Source: Symbiodinium natans (taxonomy: Eukaryota > Sar > Dinophyceae > Suessiales > Symbiodiniaceae). From it: a DNA stretch of 39,767 nt. Under the pieces are notes generated by a model, which had not been told where the DNA came from, searched no databases, and saw nothing but the letters and a program-made list of their open reading frames with translations. Positions 1 to 10,785 of the stretch are shown piece after piece. The number at the start of each line of letters is the position of its first letter. Positions within the stretch are counted from its first letter, which is position 1. Position numbers and translations under genes: made by a program. Location: positions 404,001 through 443,767 of the forward strand of contig CAJNDS010002403.1 of the NCBI GenBank assembly GCA_905221605.1, read 5' to 3'.

Positions 1-78
1 TGACAGTCCTCAAAGGGGAGTTTAGAACCCCCTATTATAATTCTACGCAGCATGGTAGTATAAGGGGGAACATCCCAA
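1..78. mobile_element. Family A TIR element, right end only
   Basis: Bases 30-78 read CCCCCTATTATAATTC, a short spacer, then GTATAAGGGGGAACATCCC. This matches the right terminus of the complete element at 4303-5853, so the window starts inside another copy. The sequence just outside is AAGGT, similar to the flank of other copies. Confidence 0.75.
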
Positions 79-111
79 GGTATAGGGTTTAGGGTTTAGG
101 GTTTAGGGTTG

Positions 112-183
112 ACGCCTTCTGCTTCAGAAACCGTCGCTGACTGCTCGCCACTGTCGATGCAGCACGGGGAGCCTTCAGCGATG
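112..183 (-). CDS. Exon-like unique island, product unknown
   Basis: A stop-free minus-strand reading of about 24 codons (IPSLKAPRAASTVASSQ and onward) sits between telomeric repeats. The plus strand is also open, so strand and coding status are weak. It could be a further 3' exon of the gene at 915-2826, but I could not place a junction. Confidence 0.25.
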
Positions 184-529
184 GGATTAGGGTTTAGGGC
201 TTAGGGTCTAGACCCTAACCCCTAAACCCTGGACAGCTTCAGGGAACCCAAAGGTCTAGGGTTTAGGGTTTTAGGTTCCTAAAGGCTTAGGGTTTGGGGG
301 CTTTCGGGTTGTAGGGCTTTAGGGTTTTAGGGCTTTAGGGGCTTGGGGTTTAGGGTTTTAGGGCTTTGGAAACTTAAGGGACCCTTTTTGGATTTATGTT
401 TACGATCAGAGCGTCGACGAGGGTTTATAGTTTCAGGGTTGGGGGTCGCCTGCTCTTTCATCAGTCCGTGATCATCCTTTTTAGGGCTTGGAGTTTAGGG
501 TTTAGGGTTTAATTTAGGGTCTAGGGCTT

Positions 530-830
530 CAGGCCTCTGAGTATGAGCCCTGACCTCTTGGAAACCTTACATCTAACAGATGGAAGTTTAAGGGACCGTG
601 CGATGATCCGTTGAATCAGTTGAATCTTACCGATAACCCCCATCGGCACATCGCGACAAGTGGTCTGGCAGCCATGGCAGGGGTCCTGTGCCCAAACCTG
701 CAAACGCGCCATCCCAGACCATCCCAAATCATGTTCAGAAGCAGCGAAAGCCGTGACCAGGTACAATCACTAACGGTATTCCAGCTCTGGGGGTGCTGCG
801 AATGCTTCGAAGGGACTTCTTAAGCCTTCT
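530..830. other. Unique island without a recognised gene
   Basis: About 300 bp of non-repeat DNA between telomeric arrays. Several frames on both strands are open for 60-80 codons and none resembles a family I know. It may hold one or more short exons. Confidence 0.3.
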
Positions 831-914
831 GCACGGAAAACGGGCTCGAACCCTGGCCCCATCTACTTATACGGGTTTAGGGTTTAGGGTTGAGGGTTTA
901 GGGTTTAGGGTTTG

Positions 915-2826
915 GGGCTAGACCCGGAGCTGCATGCAGCTCTGCTGCGAAGGACTTCTCCTTCTGGTTGATGACCTCCTCTTGCCGGAAGACCTGGCAA
1001 GAGCTTGCCCTCACAACCCTGAGCCTCAAACCCTGATCCTTAGGGTTTAGGGTTAAGGGTTTAGGGCATAGACTTTAGGAATTTGGGGTCCGGGGCTTGG
1101 GGCTTTCGGCCAAACAAAGACCCGAAGCCAGGGACTTGCACCCTAAACCTGAGTCGAGGTCTAGGGCAACCCGAAATCCGAAAAATTCTGATACTTGCTC
1201 AAGCACCCCCCCCCCCAAACAAAAAAAAGACAATACATAAAACACAAGAAAACAATCACCCCTGTAGTGCCTTTATATGTTTATAGCCCTAAACACTTTT
1301 GAAACGAAATAGCAAATCTTTGTGATTTCTCTCTTTTTTTGGAGGAGGGTTGGGGTTCTTAAGCTAACGGTTGGGATGCTCCCCCTTATACTAAGAGTGC
1401 TTAAGATAATGGGGGAGGGGGATACTACCATCCCTATCAACCCTAATCCCTAAACCCTAAACCCTAACCCTGAACCCTGAACCCTAAACCCTACGAACCG
1501 TGGCCTGGGGCTGCGAAACTTAGGGCTGGGGCCCAGGCTCAATTCTCAAGAAGGCATAATAAGCTTAAGGGCTTCTGTTTGTTTTGTGTTTCCTCCTTCT
1601 TTATTTTTTGTTTTTGGGGGGGGGGTGGGGGGAGGGGCGGATAGGGTTTAGGGTTTAGGGTTTAGGGCTTAGGGTTTGGGGTTTAGGGTTTAGGGTCTAT
1701 AGGGTCTAGGGCTTAGGGCTTCGGGTTTAGGGCTTAGGGTTTTAGGGCTAGAGACCCCCCCTCGGGCCTCACGCTTCAGGAGCGAGCTGACCACGTCGTT
1801 GACCACCGGATGGCCCTCGTTGAGGCGAAAGTCGAAGGGGCACATGGCAGCCTGAAGGTTTAGGGCTTAGGGGGTTTGGGGTTTAAGGTTTAGGGTTTAG
1901 GGTTGGGCGGGGGAGGGGGCTGTGGGGGGTTTTGGGGGTTTAGGGGTTTGAACGTGTAGGGTTTGGGTTTAGGGTTTGAGGTTTGGGGGGTTGGGGTTTA
2001 GGGTTTTAGGGTTTGGGGGTTAGGTGTTTAGGGTTTAGAACTTGGTGTTTAGGGGTTGGGGTTTTAGGGTTTAGGGTTTAGGGTTTAGGGTTTTAGGGTT
2101 TAGGGCTTAGGGTTTACGGGTTTAGGGTTTGGGGTTTAGGGTTTTTTTGGAATTTAGGGGTTTAGTGTTTAGAGCTTAGGAAACTCTCAAAGGAGGCCAT
2201 GTAACGCCACCAGCTCTTAAGAAGATTCTATGACAAGGGTTTAGGGTTTAGGGTGTTGCATAGCCCGAAACCCGAAACCCGAAACCCTAAACCCTAAACC
2301 CAGGGCCTAGGGTGGCTTCAGAAACCTTGCAGCCTTACACCTGGGGGCGGGCGGGGAGCGGAGGGCAGAGGGCACACCGACTGGCTTCCATCTGGGCGCT
2401 GCTTTGTTCACCCTAAGCGTCCATGTACCCAGATAGGGAAGACTTAGGCCTGAAAGCACCTCCTATGTAGGGACTTTCGGGCCCAAGTATATAATTATGA
2501 GGTCCATGGACTGCGAGGGTCAGAGTTTAGGCGGTAGGATTTGGGAACTACGGCGGATTCTGTACTAGGTCCAAAAACACGAAACGGCTGAGCGCCCCCC
2601 CCCCCCCCCCCCCCGCCCCAAGAGAGCAAAAAACAAGCAGGGGTGCTACTGGATTTTGGAAACCCTGAACCCTAAGGCCTCAACCCTAAACCCTAAACCC
2701 TATGCCCTAAACCCTAAACCCTAGACCCTAAACCCTAAACCCTAAACCCTATGCTTGCTTTATTCAGCTCTGAGAGAGCCCTGGACCCTGAGGCGCGAGC
2801 GATGTAGCTGTCCTTGTCGATGCCGC
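915..2826 (-). CDS. Three-exon gene fragment, product unknown
   Basis: Three exon-like islands join in one frame on the minus strand: 2826-2801, 1851-1771 and 978 to about 915. The first intron runs GCTC...CAG, followed by GCTG; the second runs GAGG...GAG, followed by GAGG. Each donor therefore repeats the first bases of the next exon. The joined peptide reads GGIDKDSYIAAMCPFDFRLN, then EGHPVVNDVVSSLLKREVIN, then QKEKSFAAELHAAPG. I do not recognise the family. The first intron contains elements of family G and degenerate telomeric repeats, and its acceptor lies directly after CCCTAAACCTT. Neither gene end is identified. The in-frame joins and the amphipathic peptide make this more likely a real gene than chance. 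Confidence 0.55.
1372..1438. mobile_element. Short degenerate family A element
   Basis: Starts TTGGGATGCTCCCCCTTATA, matching the family A left terminus except for one base. After about 25 bp it shows ATAATGGGGGAGG and ACCATCCC, which resemble the right terminus. It looks like an internally deleted or decayed copy. Confidence 0.5.
2415..2512. mobile_element. Family G short TIR element
   Basis: Opens with GCGTCCATGTACCC and closes with GAGGTCCATGGAC, near-complementary ends. The interior (AGATAGGGAAGACTTAGGCC...CTCCTATGTAGGGAC) aligns to the copy at 26256-26354. No coding capacity. It lies in the first intron of the gene fragment at 915-2826. Confidence 0.6.
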
Positions 2827-2851
2827 CTGCGCGCGAAGAAGAGAATGATTA

Positions 2852-3034
2852 GGGGTAGTTACATGGTCCCTTAGTATGGGCCCTTAAAAGGGTGCCCCTT
2901 TTATGCCCCTTATAGACTCTAGACAAATTAAAAGCCCTTGCATCAGAACCTTCAGAAGAGGTGAGCGATCATACCAAGGGTCCATGAAACTACTCTTAGA
3001 GAGTGGGGCCATGAAACTACTCTTAGAGAGTGGG
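2852..3034. mobile_element. Family B short TIR element with duplicated 3' end
   Basis: Left end GGGTAGTTACATGGTCCC and right end GGGTCCATGAAACTACTC are inverted relatives of each other. The element spans 2852-2999. The last 27 bp (CCATGAAACTACTCTTAGAG plus AGTGGGG) are repeated immediately, at 2982-3008 and 3009-3034. Other copies: 19740-19822, 29450-29590 and 36431-36575. The right end carries YAG, a potential 3' splice acceptor, in each copy. Confidence 0.65.
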
Positions 3035-4232
3035 GTTTTGTTGGGGGGGCTTAGGAGGGTTCGGGGTTTAGGGCCTCGGGTTCAAGGCTCTTAAACCCCA
3101 AACTCCAAACCCCCAAGCCCCAACCCTTGAGGGTTTGGAGGTTGCCGATTCAGGGTTTAGGGTTTAGGGTTGAGGTTCCTAGACGTCTAAACCCTCAAGA
3201 CAAATGTGGTATCATTTTGAATTTTCCCCAGGTTATTCGTCTAAACAGCTGACAAGCAGAGTTTAAATTCAACCCTATATAAACCCCAAACCCAAAACCC
3301 TAAACCACAGCGCCTGGGAGGCCTAATGCTCAATTTGCTTAAACCTCTGGGGCCTTCCCACTCAAAGAGTCCCAGGAGGCCAGCCAGTGCCGGGAGGCCC
3401 CCAAAACATATAAATTAGGTTCTCGAACAGAAACTTTCGCTCTAAACGTTCACTCAAAACGTTTTTGGCCTATACAATTTATCTAAACCCTAAACCCTGA
3501 ACCCTAAACACTTTTCCCTAAACCCTAAACCCTTTTCTTCCCTAAACCCTAAACCCTTCTCCCTAAACCCTTGGCGTACACCAGGAGGTTGGGAAACCAG
3601 GGCCATGGCCTGCCAAGATATTGGCCGTCATGCTTCCCGTTCGAACCTGGGATTGGGGTTTGGGGTTTGGGGTTTAGGGTTTAGGGTTCAGGGTTTCGGG
3701 TTTCGGGTTTGGGGGTTAGGGTTTAGGGTTTAGGGCTTAGGTCCTGTCTTACGGAGCATGCCGAACCCTGAAACCTAAAGACCCGAAACCCTTAACCCTA
3801 AACCTTAGAGGACCCTAAACATGCGAAAGAAGCCCCCGCAACACCCCGCCGGTTCGGGGTTTAGGGTTTGGGGTTTAGGATATTTGGGTGCTTACCTACA
3901 ACAGGAATGCTCAGGGTTCAGGGTAGAGTCTTAGGGTTTGGGGTTTACCCCTAAATCCTAAACCCTAAACTCTAAACCCTAAACCACCCCCAACGACTCA
4001 GAGGGCTGAGCCCCAGGCCCCATGAAGCTGCATCTGCACCTTTTCGTGGAGTAGCTCCGGGGTCCTGCATCGGGGATTCACGTTTTAGGGTCATTCGGGT
4101 TTAGGGTTCAGGGCTTGGGGTTTAGGGTTTAAGGTTTAAGGTTCAGGTTTTTGGGGTTTAGGGTTCCCTCAACCCTGAAGCTGTAAAACCTGGGGCTTAG
4201 GGCATGGGGGCCCTAAGCCCTAAAGCCCCAAC

Positions 4233-4290
4233 CCCTACTTGGAAGCCCATGTGACTCAGCAGGTAGGGTAAGTAAGTTGAGTTATGGGGT
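4233..4290. mobile_element. Family C terminus, truncated
   Basis: CCCCTACTTGGAAGCCCATG followed by GGTAGGGTAAGTAAG matches the family C end (CTACTTGGAGGTTCATG). No matching second end is seen before the family A element begins at 4303. Confidence 0.45.
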
Positions 4291-4295
4291 TTTTT

Positions 4296-4751
4296 TTAGG
4301 TGGGGATGTTCCCCCTTATACTAACAGCAGTCCCTAACAGGGAGTATAGTACCGGGTCACACGCTAGCGCCAAGTGACCAATGGCTGCATTGGAGAAGCC
4401 TAAGTGCTGGTGCTGCAGCGCGGACCGCAAGACCAGTTGCATGATGTCTTGACAAGACACGCCCATTTGAAGCGCCAGCGCGCGATAGCCACAGCGGCCA
4501 TCACCCCGAACATTGCGTGCACCAAGAGCACAATGCCCTCGACAAGGGTGGACGCGTCGCGGAAAGGCAAATGCTTCCTTCCGCGCACGGCTTTGACAGG
4601 AGTGTAGGAGGAGCCAGCAAAGGGACTTTGGCAGCTTCTGTGTGCGAACGCAAAGGGAACCTTGCTTGCGCTCCTCACTTGGACGCAACCTGCACGTGAA
4701 CCCTCTTTCCTGTGACTCCATTCCGAGGCTCTGCTTTCTTGCAGTGTGCAC
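4296..4751 (-). pseudogene. OTU-like cysteine protease fragment inside the family A element
   Basis: A 151-codon minus-strand reading contains RNVRGDGRCGYRALALQMG at residues 79-97. This fits the OTU deubiquitinase signature (GDGxCxFRA), with the catalytic Asp at residue 84 and Cys at 87 present. The catalytic His region and the usual 120-150 residue domain are not evident; the frame ends inside the left TIR about 65 residues after the Cys. Upstream residues show no domain. The likely reading is a captured or decayed OTU segment carried by the element, or one exon of an element gene that is spliced. OTU domains are known from several eukaryotic transposons and viruses, so origin is open. The motif call is moderately sure; function is not implied. 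Confidence 0.5.
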
Positions 4752-5853
4752 GGGCCCGGATCACACAGGGAAGCAGCTTTCGTCGCAATGCATGGAGACG
4801 CACGCTTGGAGAAGTGACGCACGACCGAGGCCAGCAAGAAACACAAAAGGCAAGTCACGCAAGGCCAGAAGAAAAAAGGGACGGCGTCGGCGCCAGGAAA
4901 AGAAGAAGCTGCAGCAGGTATGACTTGCGCCGCCAAGAGCATGCGGGCACAGTGACCAGAAGGCGGTCCACTGCAGACTTGCACGTTTTTGCTTTTTGGA
5001 GTCGGCCTCAGGTTGTTTGGAGTACGCGTTCAAAAGCTGTGACCCCAGCTGTACGGAGCAAGCCCTGAGGTCGCCGAAAGTGGGACATGCGTTATAGTGA
5101 TCACCAAATCGCTCATCCAAATCATTGGACGCATGTGGCAAAGCGAACTCAATTTCAAACAGATAGATAGAGAGACAGATAGATAGACAAGGCCAAGAGA
5201 AAGATGAAAGACTGACAGGCCTGCTGCACATCCGCCCCCGCCCTCAGATAGTTGCAAAACTGACGCGCAAAATCACGATAGCAGTGAGGTGAATTTGTTT
5301 CAGCAGCATGCGCGGCCGAGGAAAGAGCAGCATATGAAATCTTTGCACTGACACCATCGATAACCTACGTGGTGCAACTTACAGGGGCCGTGCCGGACTG
5401 TGACGCCGGTGCTTCGAGCGATGCACCACCTTGGGTGTAAGGACACCGGAGAATTGCAACGATTGCGCAAAAGACAGAGGTAGGGGCAAAGGTCTGGCTT
5501 CGGGAAAAGTGCGGCGTCAGCAAAGCGCATGGGCTTGCATCCGTGCTCCGGGCAATATCCCAACAAGGCGAAGTGAAAGAAACGAGCATGACTCGGCGCG
5601 CACGTGTCCTTTGCAGGCGGGGTGGGATAGGCAGTCCGGACGGTTGGCTGCATGCGCAAGTATGGCCTGCAAAGAAGCACAGTCTGGTAAATCAGAAAGG
5701 ATCTGTCTATATTAAACCCGGCAACTCCAGCCTCGTTTCGCACTCCATGTCGAGCACCAAGCACAACGACAGACTGTGTCAAGACTGCGCATCAAAGGGA
5801 AGAAGCCCCTACTATAATCCCGATGAAGGACTGGAAGTATAAGGGGGAACATC
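4303..5853. mobile_element. Family A TIR transposon, about 1.55 kb, non-autonomous
   Basis: The ends are inverted repeats of about 50 bp. The left begins GGGATGTTCCCCCTTATACT and continues CAGTCCCTAACAGGGAGTATAGTA. The right ends AGTATAAGGGGGAACATCCC, preceded by ACTATAATCCCGATGAAGGACT. The first 20 bp are perfectly complementary. Flanks AGGT (left) and AAGT (right) may be a decayed target duplication. The interior is free of telomeric repeats, unlike the surroundings, and has GATA/GACA microsatellite at 5158-5190. No transposase was recognised, so I do not assign a superfamily. It contains an OTU-like fragment on the minus strand. Confidence 0.8.
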
Positions 5854-6047
5854 CCAAGTCTCTATAGGGTTACAAGTAGACATACTACGTCAAAAGAGCT
5901 TCCAAGTACCTGCGCCGACGTCCAGCACATGTGCATGGAATCGAGCATGACAAGACTCTGCAACCGCGACCCCCGGGCCCCTTAAAACAAAAAACAACAA
6001 CGACTTGCCATGTAAACCTCAGAAGCCTCAAAGCATGCAACTTGGAC

Positions 6048-6290
6048 CCTACTTGAAGGCTCATGGATAGTTGTAAGTAGGGTCATACATACCTGAATAA
6101 GGTTGAAATTTATTGTTCAAATCTTTACATGTTGATTTGAGTATCTCCTTTCAATGATTGTGTTGCGGTAGTTAGATGTTCATTGTTTGTGGTTTTTGAC
6201 ATCAGATAAAACTGTTGCTTTGTTGCGTAAAGACATAACTCTAGTTACCAACTTACACCCCCCCATTTATAGCGACAACCCATGATAAAC
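6048..6290. mobile_element. Family C element, longer variant
   Basis: The left end CCCTACTTGAAGGCTCATGG continues ATAGTTGTAAGTAGGGTC, as in other C copies. A weaker right end (ATTTATAGCGACAACCCATG) is complementary in part. The interior is AT-rich and without ORFs. The right boundary is uncertain. Confidence 0.45.
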
Positions 6291-6864
6291 CGGAACCCTA
6301 AACCCTGAGGATCTTGAATCCCCGCAACAAATCCCGCGCCGTCAGCTCTTGAAACCCTGAACCCCTAAACCCATGGAACTTAAAGCTTGCCCCTTAGATG
6401 AACCTTAGCGTTGACAGGGTTAAGGCTTTAGGGTTTAGGAACAAGCGCCAGAATACACTACACAGTCTGATGGCCTGTTCCCACTGGCATAGTCGAAGTC
6501 TGCACGGCAAAGGGCAAGCGCTCATGCATGCAAAAGCCCCTCCCACGAAAGTAACATGAGAACAACCCTGAGAGATATCCGTAGGCCCTAAAACCCTAAA
6601 CCCTAAACCCTAAACCGTTCCTCTTATGGGCGGACGCATCCCGGGGGCTGGGAGGGGAAATGGAAGAATCAGGATCTCACCCAAACTATTGCCTTAGCCC
6701 TAAACCCTGAACCCTATACCTTGAACCCTAAACCCTACACTCTAATCAACTCCCCCGAAAGCCTCAGGCGAAACGCGCCGATTCCAGAAGGACAGATGTG
6801 ACCACCGAGAAACCCTAAACCCTAACCCTTAACCCTTAACCCAAAGCACTCACCCCCAGAATAC

Positions 6865-7735
6865 ATGTGGGGCTTGAGGGTTATGGATTGGGGAATACAA
6901 GGTTTGCGTCAGGACTTCTCAGGCTTCAGGGTTCAAGGTGTAAAATTTCGGATTCAGGGCTTGGGGAGTACGGTTTGCCCTCAAGACCCACTGAACCTGA
7001 TGCCCAAGAACCTCCTAAACCCCAAACAGGGAAAGTCTACAACACAAGCAGCAACCAGGGCGCTAAACTCTGAACCCAACACGAAGTTTTCCCGACCCGA
7101 CTCTCACGCCAGTTTGGGATTCCTATGCTGACCCGGAGTTGCTTTCAGTACTGAGTGCTGAAGGGATGTCGGTAAAAACTCCCTCGTTTTGAGGCGGATG
7201 ATTTTCGGCCGGAAGGACCCGGACCTCAAGCCTGGACTTATCTTCAAATTTCGTTTCCTGGCAAGATGGATCGTCAGGATCACCAGATCAATATAATACC
7301 ACCATGGCTCCACCCCAAACCCAGAAACAGTTCTGCGGGTTTGGGAGCTGAAGCCCTACCCTGCCCCGTTTATGTCGAAGGCCGACCCAGGTCGTTCGCC
7401 CGCCTCCCACAGCATGTGAAAGGGGCCAGGCTGAAATGACTGTTCTCTTCGGAACAACAGATGGTCCCCAAAAGCCCCTCCCCCCCCCCCCCCCCCCCCC
7501 ACCCCGCGGCCAACCTTTCGGGGGCTGGCGCCAGGGCTCCGAAGCTAAAGAAAGTTAGTTGGTGTATTTCTGGTCAAGAAAGGCTTGCTGTCACTTGAGT
7601 TTAGGCCTACACCCTAAAAAGGAATAAGTTAGAGTGGAAAACTGTTTGATGGCCTCACCATAGCTCTTCGCATATTGCCAAGCCATCGAGGCTCTTCAGG
7701 GGCCTTATATTCGCAACTTCGGCGCCAGCAACACC
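6865..7735. other. Mixed unique and degenerate sequence, no gene recognised
   Basis: Contains short open stretches on both strands (for example 6865-7131 plus, 7104-7313 minus) without family resemblance, and a C-tract at 7479-7500. Parts may be exons, but I cannot choose frame or strand. Confidence 0.3.
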
Positions 7736-8324
7736 AAACCCTTAAACCCTAGACCCTGAACCTATACTAAGGAAAGATAAGGCTGCCTTCCGCCAAGGCC
7801 TGACGGAGTTTGGCAGGAAGAACCTCGACTGGTACGGTAATTCGGGAATCGCATAGGGTTCAGGGTTCAGGGTGTAGGGTTTAGGGTTCAAGGTTCAGGG
7901 CTTAGGGTTCAACGTTCGGGGTTAGAGGCTTTAGGTTTTGGAAATGAGTGACAGGGCTGGGGAGCCTCCTGAACCCTAGGGTTTTGGGCTTAAGGGATCC
8001 GGGCGTTTGTGTGCTTAAGGGCCACTGGGTTTTTGGGTTTTGTTGCAGGCTGATGTGTTGCTGGTGTGGGGCAAGCCTTGCAAAACATCCCCCGATGGTC
8101 CTGCGTTTTTAGGACTATGCAGGTCTGTAATCGTATGTTTGGCTATTGCTTCAATTGGTGGGATCTTTTTGGGAGCTACCAGGTAACTAAATGAATGAGA
8201 GGGCTCTGGCCCCCTTAAACTCTGTAAGCCCAAAACTTAATTCCTAAACCCCTAAACCCTAAACCGTAAACCCTAAACCCTAAACCTTAAACCCTAAACC
8301 CTAAACCCAATGTCCAATGCAACA

Positions 8325-8402
8325 TTTGGCCGGGTCGCTGGGAGGGACAAGTAGGACACGAATCCGTCGAGGACGCCCTGGCTCCTGAGTTGGCCACAAA
8401 GG
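8325..8402 (-). CDS. Exon-like island, product unknown
   Basis: Minus-strand reading CGQLRSQGVLDGFVSYLSLP without stops, bounded on the left by CCCTAAA units and on the right by TTTAGGG units. Family unknown. It probably belongs to the same minus-strand gene as the islands at 8763-9133. Confidence 0.35.
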
Positions 8403-8762
8403 CTTTGACCGTTTAGGGTTTAGGGTTTAGTGTTTAGGGTTTAGGGTTTTAGGAGCACATCAGTTTAGGATGCGGGCTTTCCTTTGCGGGTGAGCCAAGA
8501 AGAGGGCTCGGTAAGAAAATAGCCCCCCCCCCCAAAACCCAAGAAGAAAAGGGGTTCATACTGTATAGATGAGGTGGACCTTTGTCTCAGGTGTCCGGCC
8601 CAAACAAAAACTTGAAATAACTTGTTTAGCCTGTAGCCCTAAACCCTAAACCCTAAACCGTAAACCCTAAACCCTAAACCCTAAACCCTGAACCCTAAAC
8701 CCTGAACCCTAAACCCTACTCCGCAGCTTCGAATTTAGGATTTTGGGCATCCTCTGCAAGTT

Positions 8763-8985
8763 CTACAAAGGACTTCCGAAGCCCATGAGGTCATGTACCA
8801 GCAAAAGGATTCCTAAATATGATTCTCTCAAGCGCAAGAAGGGGAAGTATGAAATCTCCCAAGAGCCTACCAAGTTAAGCGACGGGCCGTGCTCCAGCCT
8901 CTCACGGAAATCGACCAGGAGGCGCTGGCCATACATGATGCCAGGATCGATACCGCATTTGCAATCAAGGTCTTCCTCATCGCAG
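8763..8985 (-). CDS. Exon-like island, product unknown
   Basis: A 73-codon open minus-strand frame starts DEEDLDCKCGIDPGIMYGQR and continues LLVDFRERLEHGPSLNLVGS. The first 40 codons look strongly protein-like; the rest may run into an intron. It lies directly downstream, in the minus sense, of the island at 9024-9133, and the two could be consecutive exons, though the junction phase is not settled. No family recognised. A plus-strand frame across the same bases is also open but reads as an unconvincing basic peptide. Confidence 0.45.
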
Positions 8986-9023
8986 ACTTTAGGGTTTAGG
9001 GTTTAGGGTTTAGGGTTTAGGGT

Positions 9024-9133
9024 GCTTCTGTTTTGGAAGTTGAGCACAACCGTCTCCCCCACCGAGAGGCCCTCGCGTGGCGTCACTTCTTTCTTGTCGG
9101 CGTCGACAATCTTCCAAGGCAGGACGGATGCAC
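9024..9133 (-). CDS. Exon-like island, product unknown
   Basis: Minus-strand frame GASVLPWKIVDADKKEVTPR then EGLSVGETVVLNFQNRST fills the whole island between telomeric arrays. The 5' edge reads TTTAG followed by GTGC, so a telomeric unit supplies a ready acceptor. Beta-rich composition; family unknown. Confidence 0.5.
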
Positions 9134-9207
9134 CTAAACCCTAAACCCTAAACCCTAAACCCTAAACCCTAAGATTTCGGTTTAGGGTTGAGGATTTAGG
9201 GTTTAGG

Positions 9208-9335
9208 GATACTTGAAGGATCCTGGCTGTTTACAAGTAGGGTCGTAAGTGCACCCTACAAAAGGTTCTCAACTTAAACAGCTTTAACTACAGTTACCCT
9301 GCTTACAACTCCAGTTTCTACTTCCCATGAACGTC
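9208..9335. mobile_element. Family C short TIR element
   Basis: Left GATACTTGAAGGATCCTGGC followed by TTACAAGTAGGGTCGTAAGTG. Right CTTCCCATGAACGTCCGGTA is the inverted counterpart. Non-coding. Confidence 0.55.
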
Positions 9336-9690
9336 CGGTAGACCCAAACTGCATTTCTCTCCCGAGGCCTAAAAACCACCAAAAAAAACCTAAAGCCCCA
9401 AACCCTAAAACCCCAAAACCCTAAGAACCCTACAGAACCCTCAAAACCCTAAACAAACCTACACAAAACCTTTAAAAAAAAACATAAAAAACCCTATATA
9501 AAACCTCCAAATAATGAGCACCAGTTCTAAGGCCAGATCTGCTTCAGAGCTCACAAAACCCTGCAAACCCTCAACCCCCAAAACCCAGAAAACCCAAAAC
9601 CCAAGGCTCACAAAACCCTAAACCCTAAACCCTAAACCCTAAACCCGAAAGGGAGGGGGGGAGGGGGGTAGTAGGGGGTAGGAATTCGGG

Positions 9691-9783
9691 ACCCTAAACC
9701 CTAAACCCTAAACCCTAAACCCTAAACCCTAAACCCTAAACCCTAAACCCTAAACCCTAAACCCTAAACCCTAAACCCTAAAA
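9691..9783 (-). repeat. Perfect CCCTAAA array
   Basis: About 13 consecutive CCCTAAA units without interruption. Confidence 0.95.
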
Positions 9784-9797
9784 CCAAAACCCCGATT

Positions 9798-9884
9798 CTA
9801 AGCCCAGGTCTGCTGTAAGGCATCCTTGAGGTCTTCAATCTGGTCCAGCTCCTCTGGTTTTGTGGAAGAATTTTTGAGGAGGGT
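9798..9884 (-). CDS. Exon-like island, product unknown
   Basis: Minus-strand frame TLLKNSSTKPEELDQIEDLK then DALQQTWA, ending at a TAG at 9800-9798. Amphipathic, acidic helix-like. The TAG could be a true gene end or lie beyond an unrecognised donor, since apparent stops elsewhere in this window fall in introns. It is bounded by a CCCTAAA array on the left and TTTAGGG on the right. Confidence 0.45.
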   Translation of the reverse strand, partial: TLLKNSSTKPEELDQIEDLKDALQQTWA

Positions 9885-9889
9885 GGGGT

Positions 9890-10175
9890 TTGGGGTTTAG
9901 GGTTTAGGGTTTGGGGTTTAGGGTTTAGGGTTTAGGGTTTAGGGTTTTAGGGTTTAGGGTTTAGGGTTGAGGGTTGAGGGTTTTAGGGTTTTAGGGTTTA
10001 GGGTTTTAGGGTTTTAGGGTTTTAGGGTTTTAGGGTTTTAGGGTTTTAGGGTTTTAGGGTTTTAGGGTTTTAGGGTTTTAGGGTTTTAGGGTTTTAGGGT
10101 TTTAGGGTTTTAGGGGTTTGCGGTTTAGGGTTTTAGGGTTTTAGGGGCTTAGGTTTAGGGTTTAGGGTTTAGGGG
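9890..10175 (+). repeat. TTTAGGG array passing into an eight-base TTTTAGGG array
   Basis: Heptamer units at 9893-9965 change to a nearly uniform run of the 8-mer TTTTAGGG (about 18 copies) from roughly 9980 to 10125, then back to mixed units. The variant is locally homogeneous rather than scattered. Confidence 0.9.
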
Positions 10176-10374
10176 GTTGAGGGTTAAGGGTTGAAGGGGT
10201 GCTGAGGGTTACGTGTTTAAGAACTATGGGGTTTCGGGTAGGGTTAGGGTTGGGGAAGTAGAGTTGCGGGTGTGGGGCAGAGGATTCAAGGCTTCTTAGG
10301 GCTTCATGGGGCTAAAAGGTTTCAAGGGACCCCAGCGCGCACAATAAGGCTACTTTTGGGGGTCACTTAGGCTT

Positions 10375-10785
10375 CTAGGTACCCTTTCCCACTCGTGCCG
10401 TTTGCTGGTGATGCGATTGGATGGCCAACTTTCCATCTGCAGACTCGAAGACCGCGCGAAGGCCCAGAATTTTAAAGTTTGGGCAGTAGGCTGGGTTCTC
10501 TGAAGTCCATGCGCCAATCACGCCGTGAGAGAAGTCAGATGACTTCAAGCCATCTTGGACAATTAGAAGGGCTCTTGACAAAAGAGTGGATCCAGCCTCA
10601 CCAACTTTCTCCCAGAAATCTTTCCCCTGGAGCCCGCCTTCGAAATCAACAGTCACCCGCATTGGTGGCCCGGCCCACTTAAACCATCCTCTGCCCAGCG
10701 CCAATGGTGGCCGAGTTCCATGATACAGCAGCGTGTCCGTTTGCTAATCTGCTGACTCGAAGACTTTGCAAAGGTCCAGGGTTTA
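10375..10785 (-). CDS. Coding-like island, possible retroelement integrase relic
   Basis: A minus-strand frame of over 109 codons contains WFKWAGPPMRVTVDFEGGL then QGKDFWEKVGEAGS. The W..WAGPP...VD pattern resembles the segment around the second catalytic Asp of retrotransposon integrase cores in dinoflagellate genomes. No downstream N-G...E segment is visible, so either it is a relic or the resemblance is chance. Residues LGLRAVFESAD near 10440 recur as LDLCKVFESAD at 10750-10783, showing a partial direct duplication. The listed frame does not need an ATG start. Confidence 0.35.

Noticed and set aside
5158-5190. GATA/GACA microsatellite as a regulatory site
   Set aside because: Simple sequence within the family A element; nothing shows a function.
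9691-10175. CRISPR-like array of repeats and spacers
   Set aside because: Repeats are telomeric heptamers/octamers in direct contact, with no uniform spacers, in a eukaryotic context.
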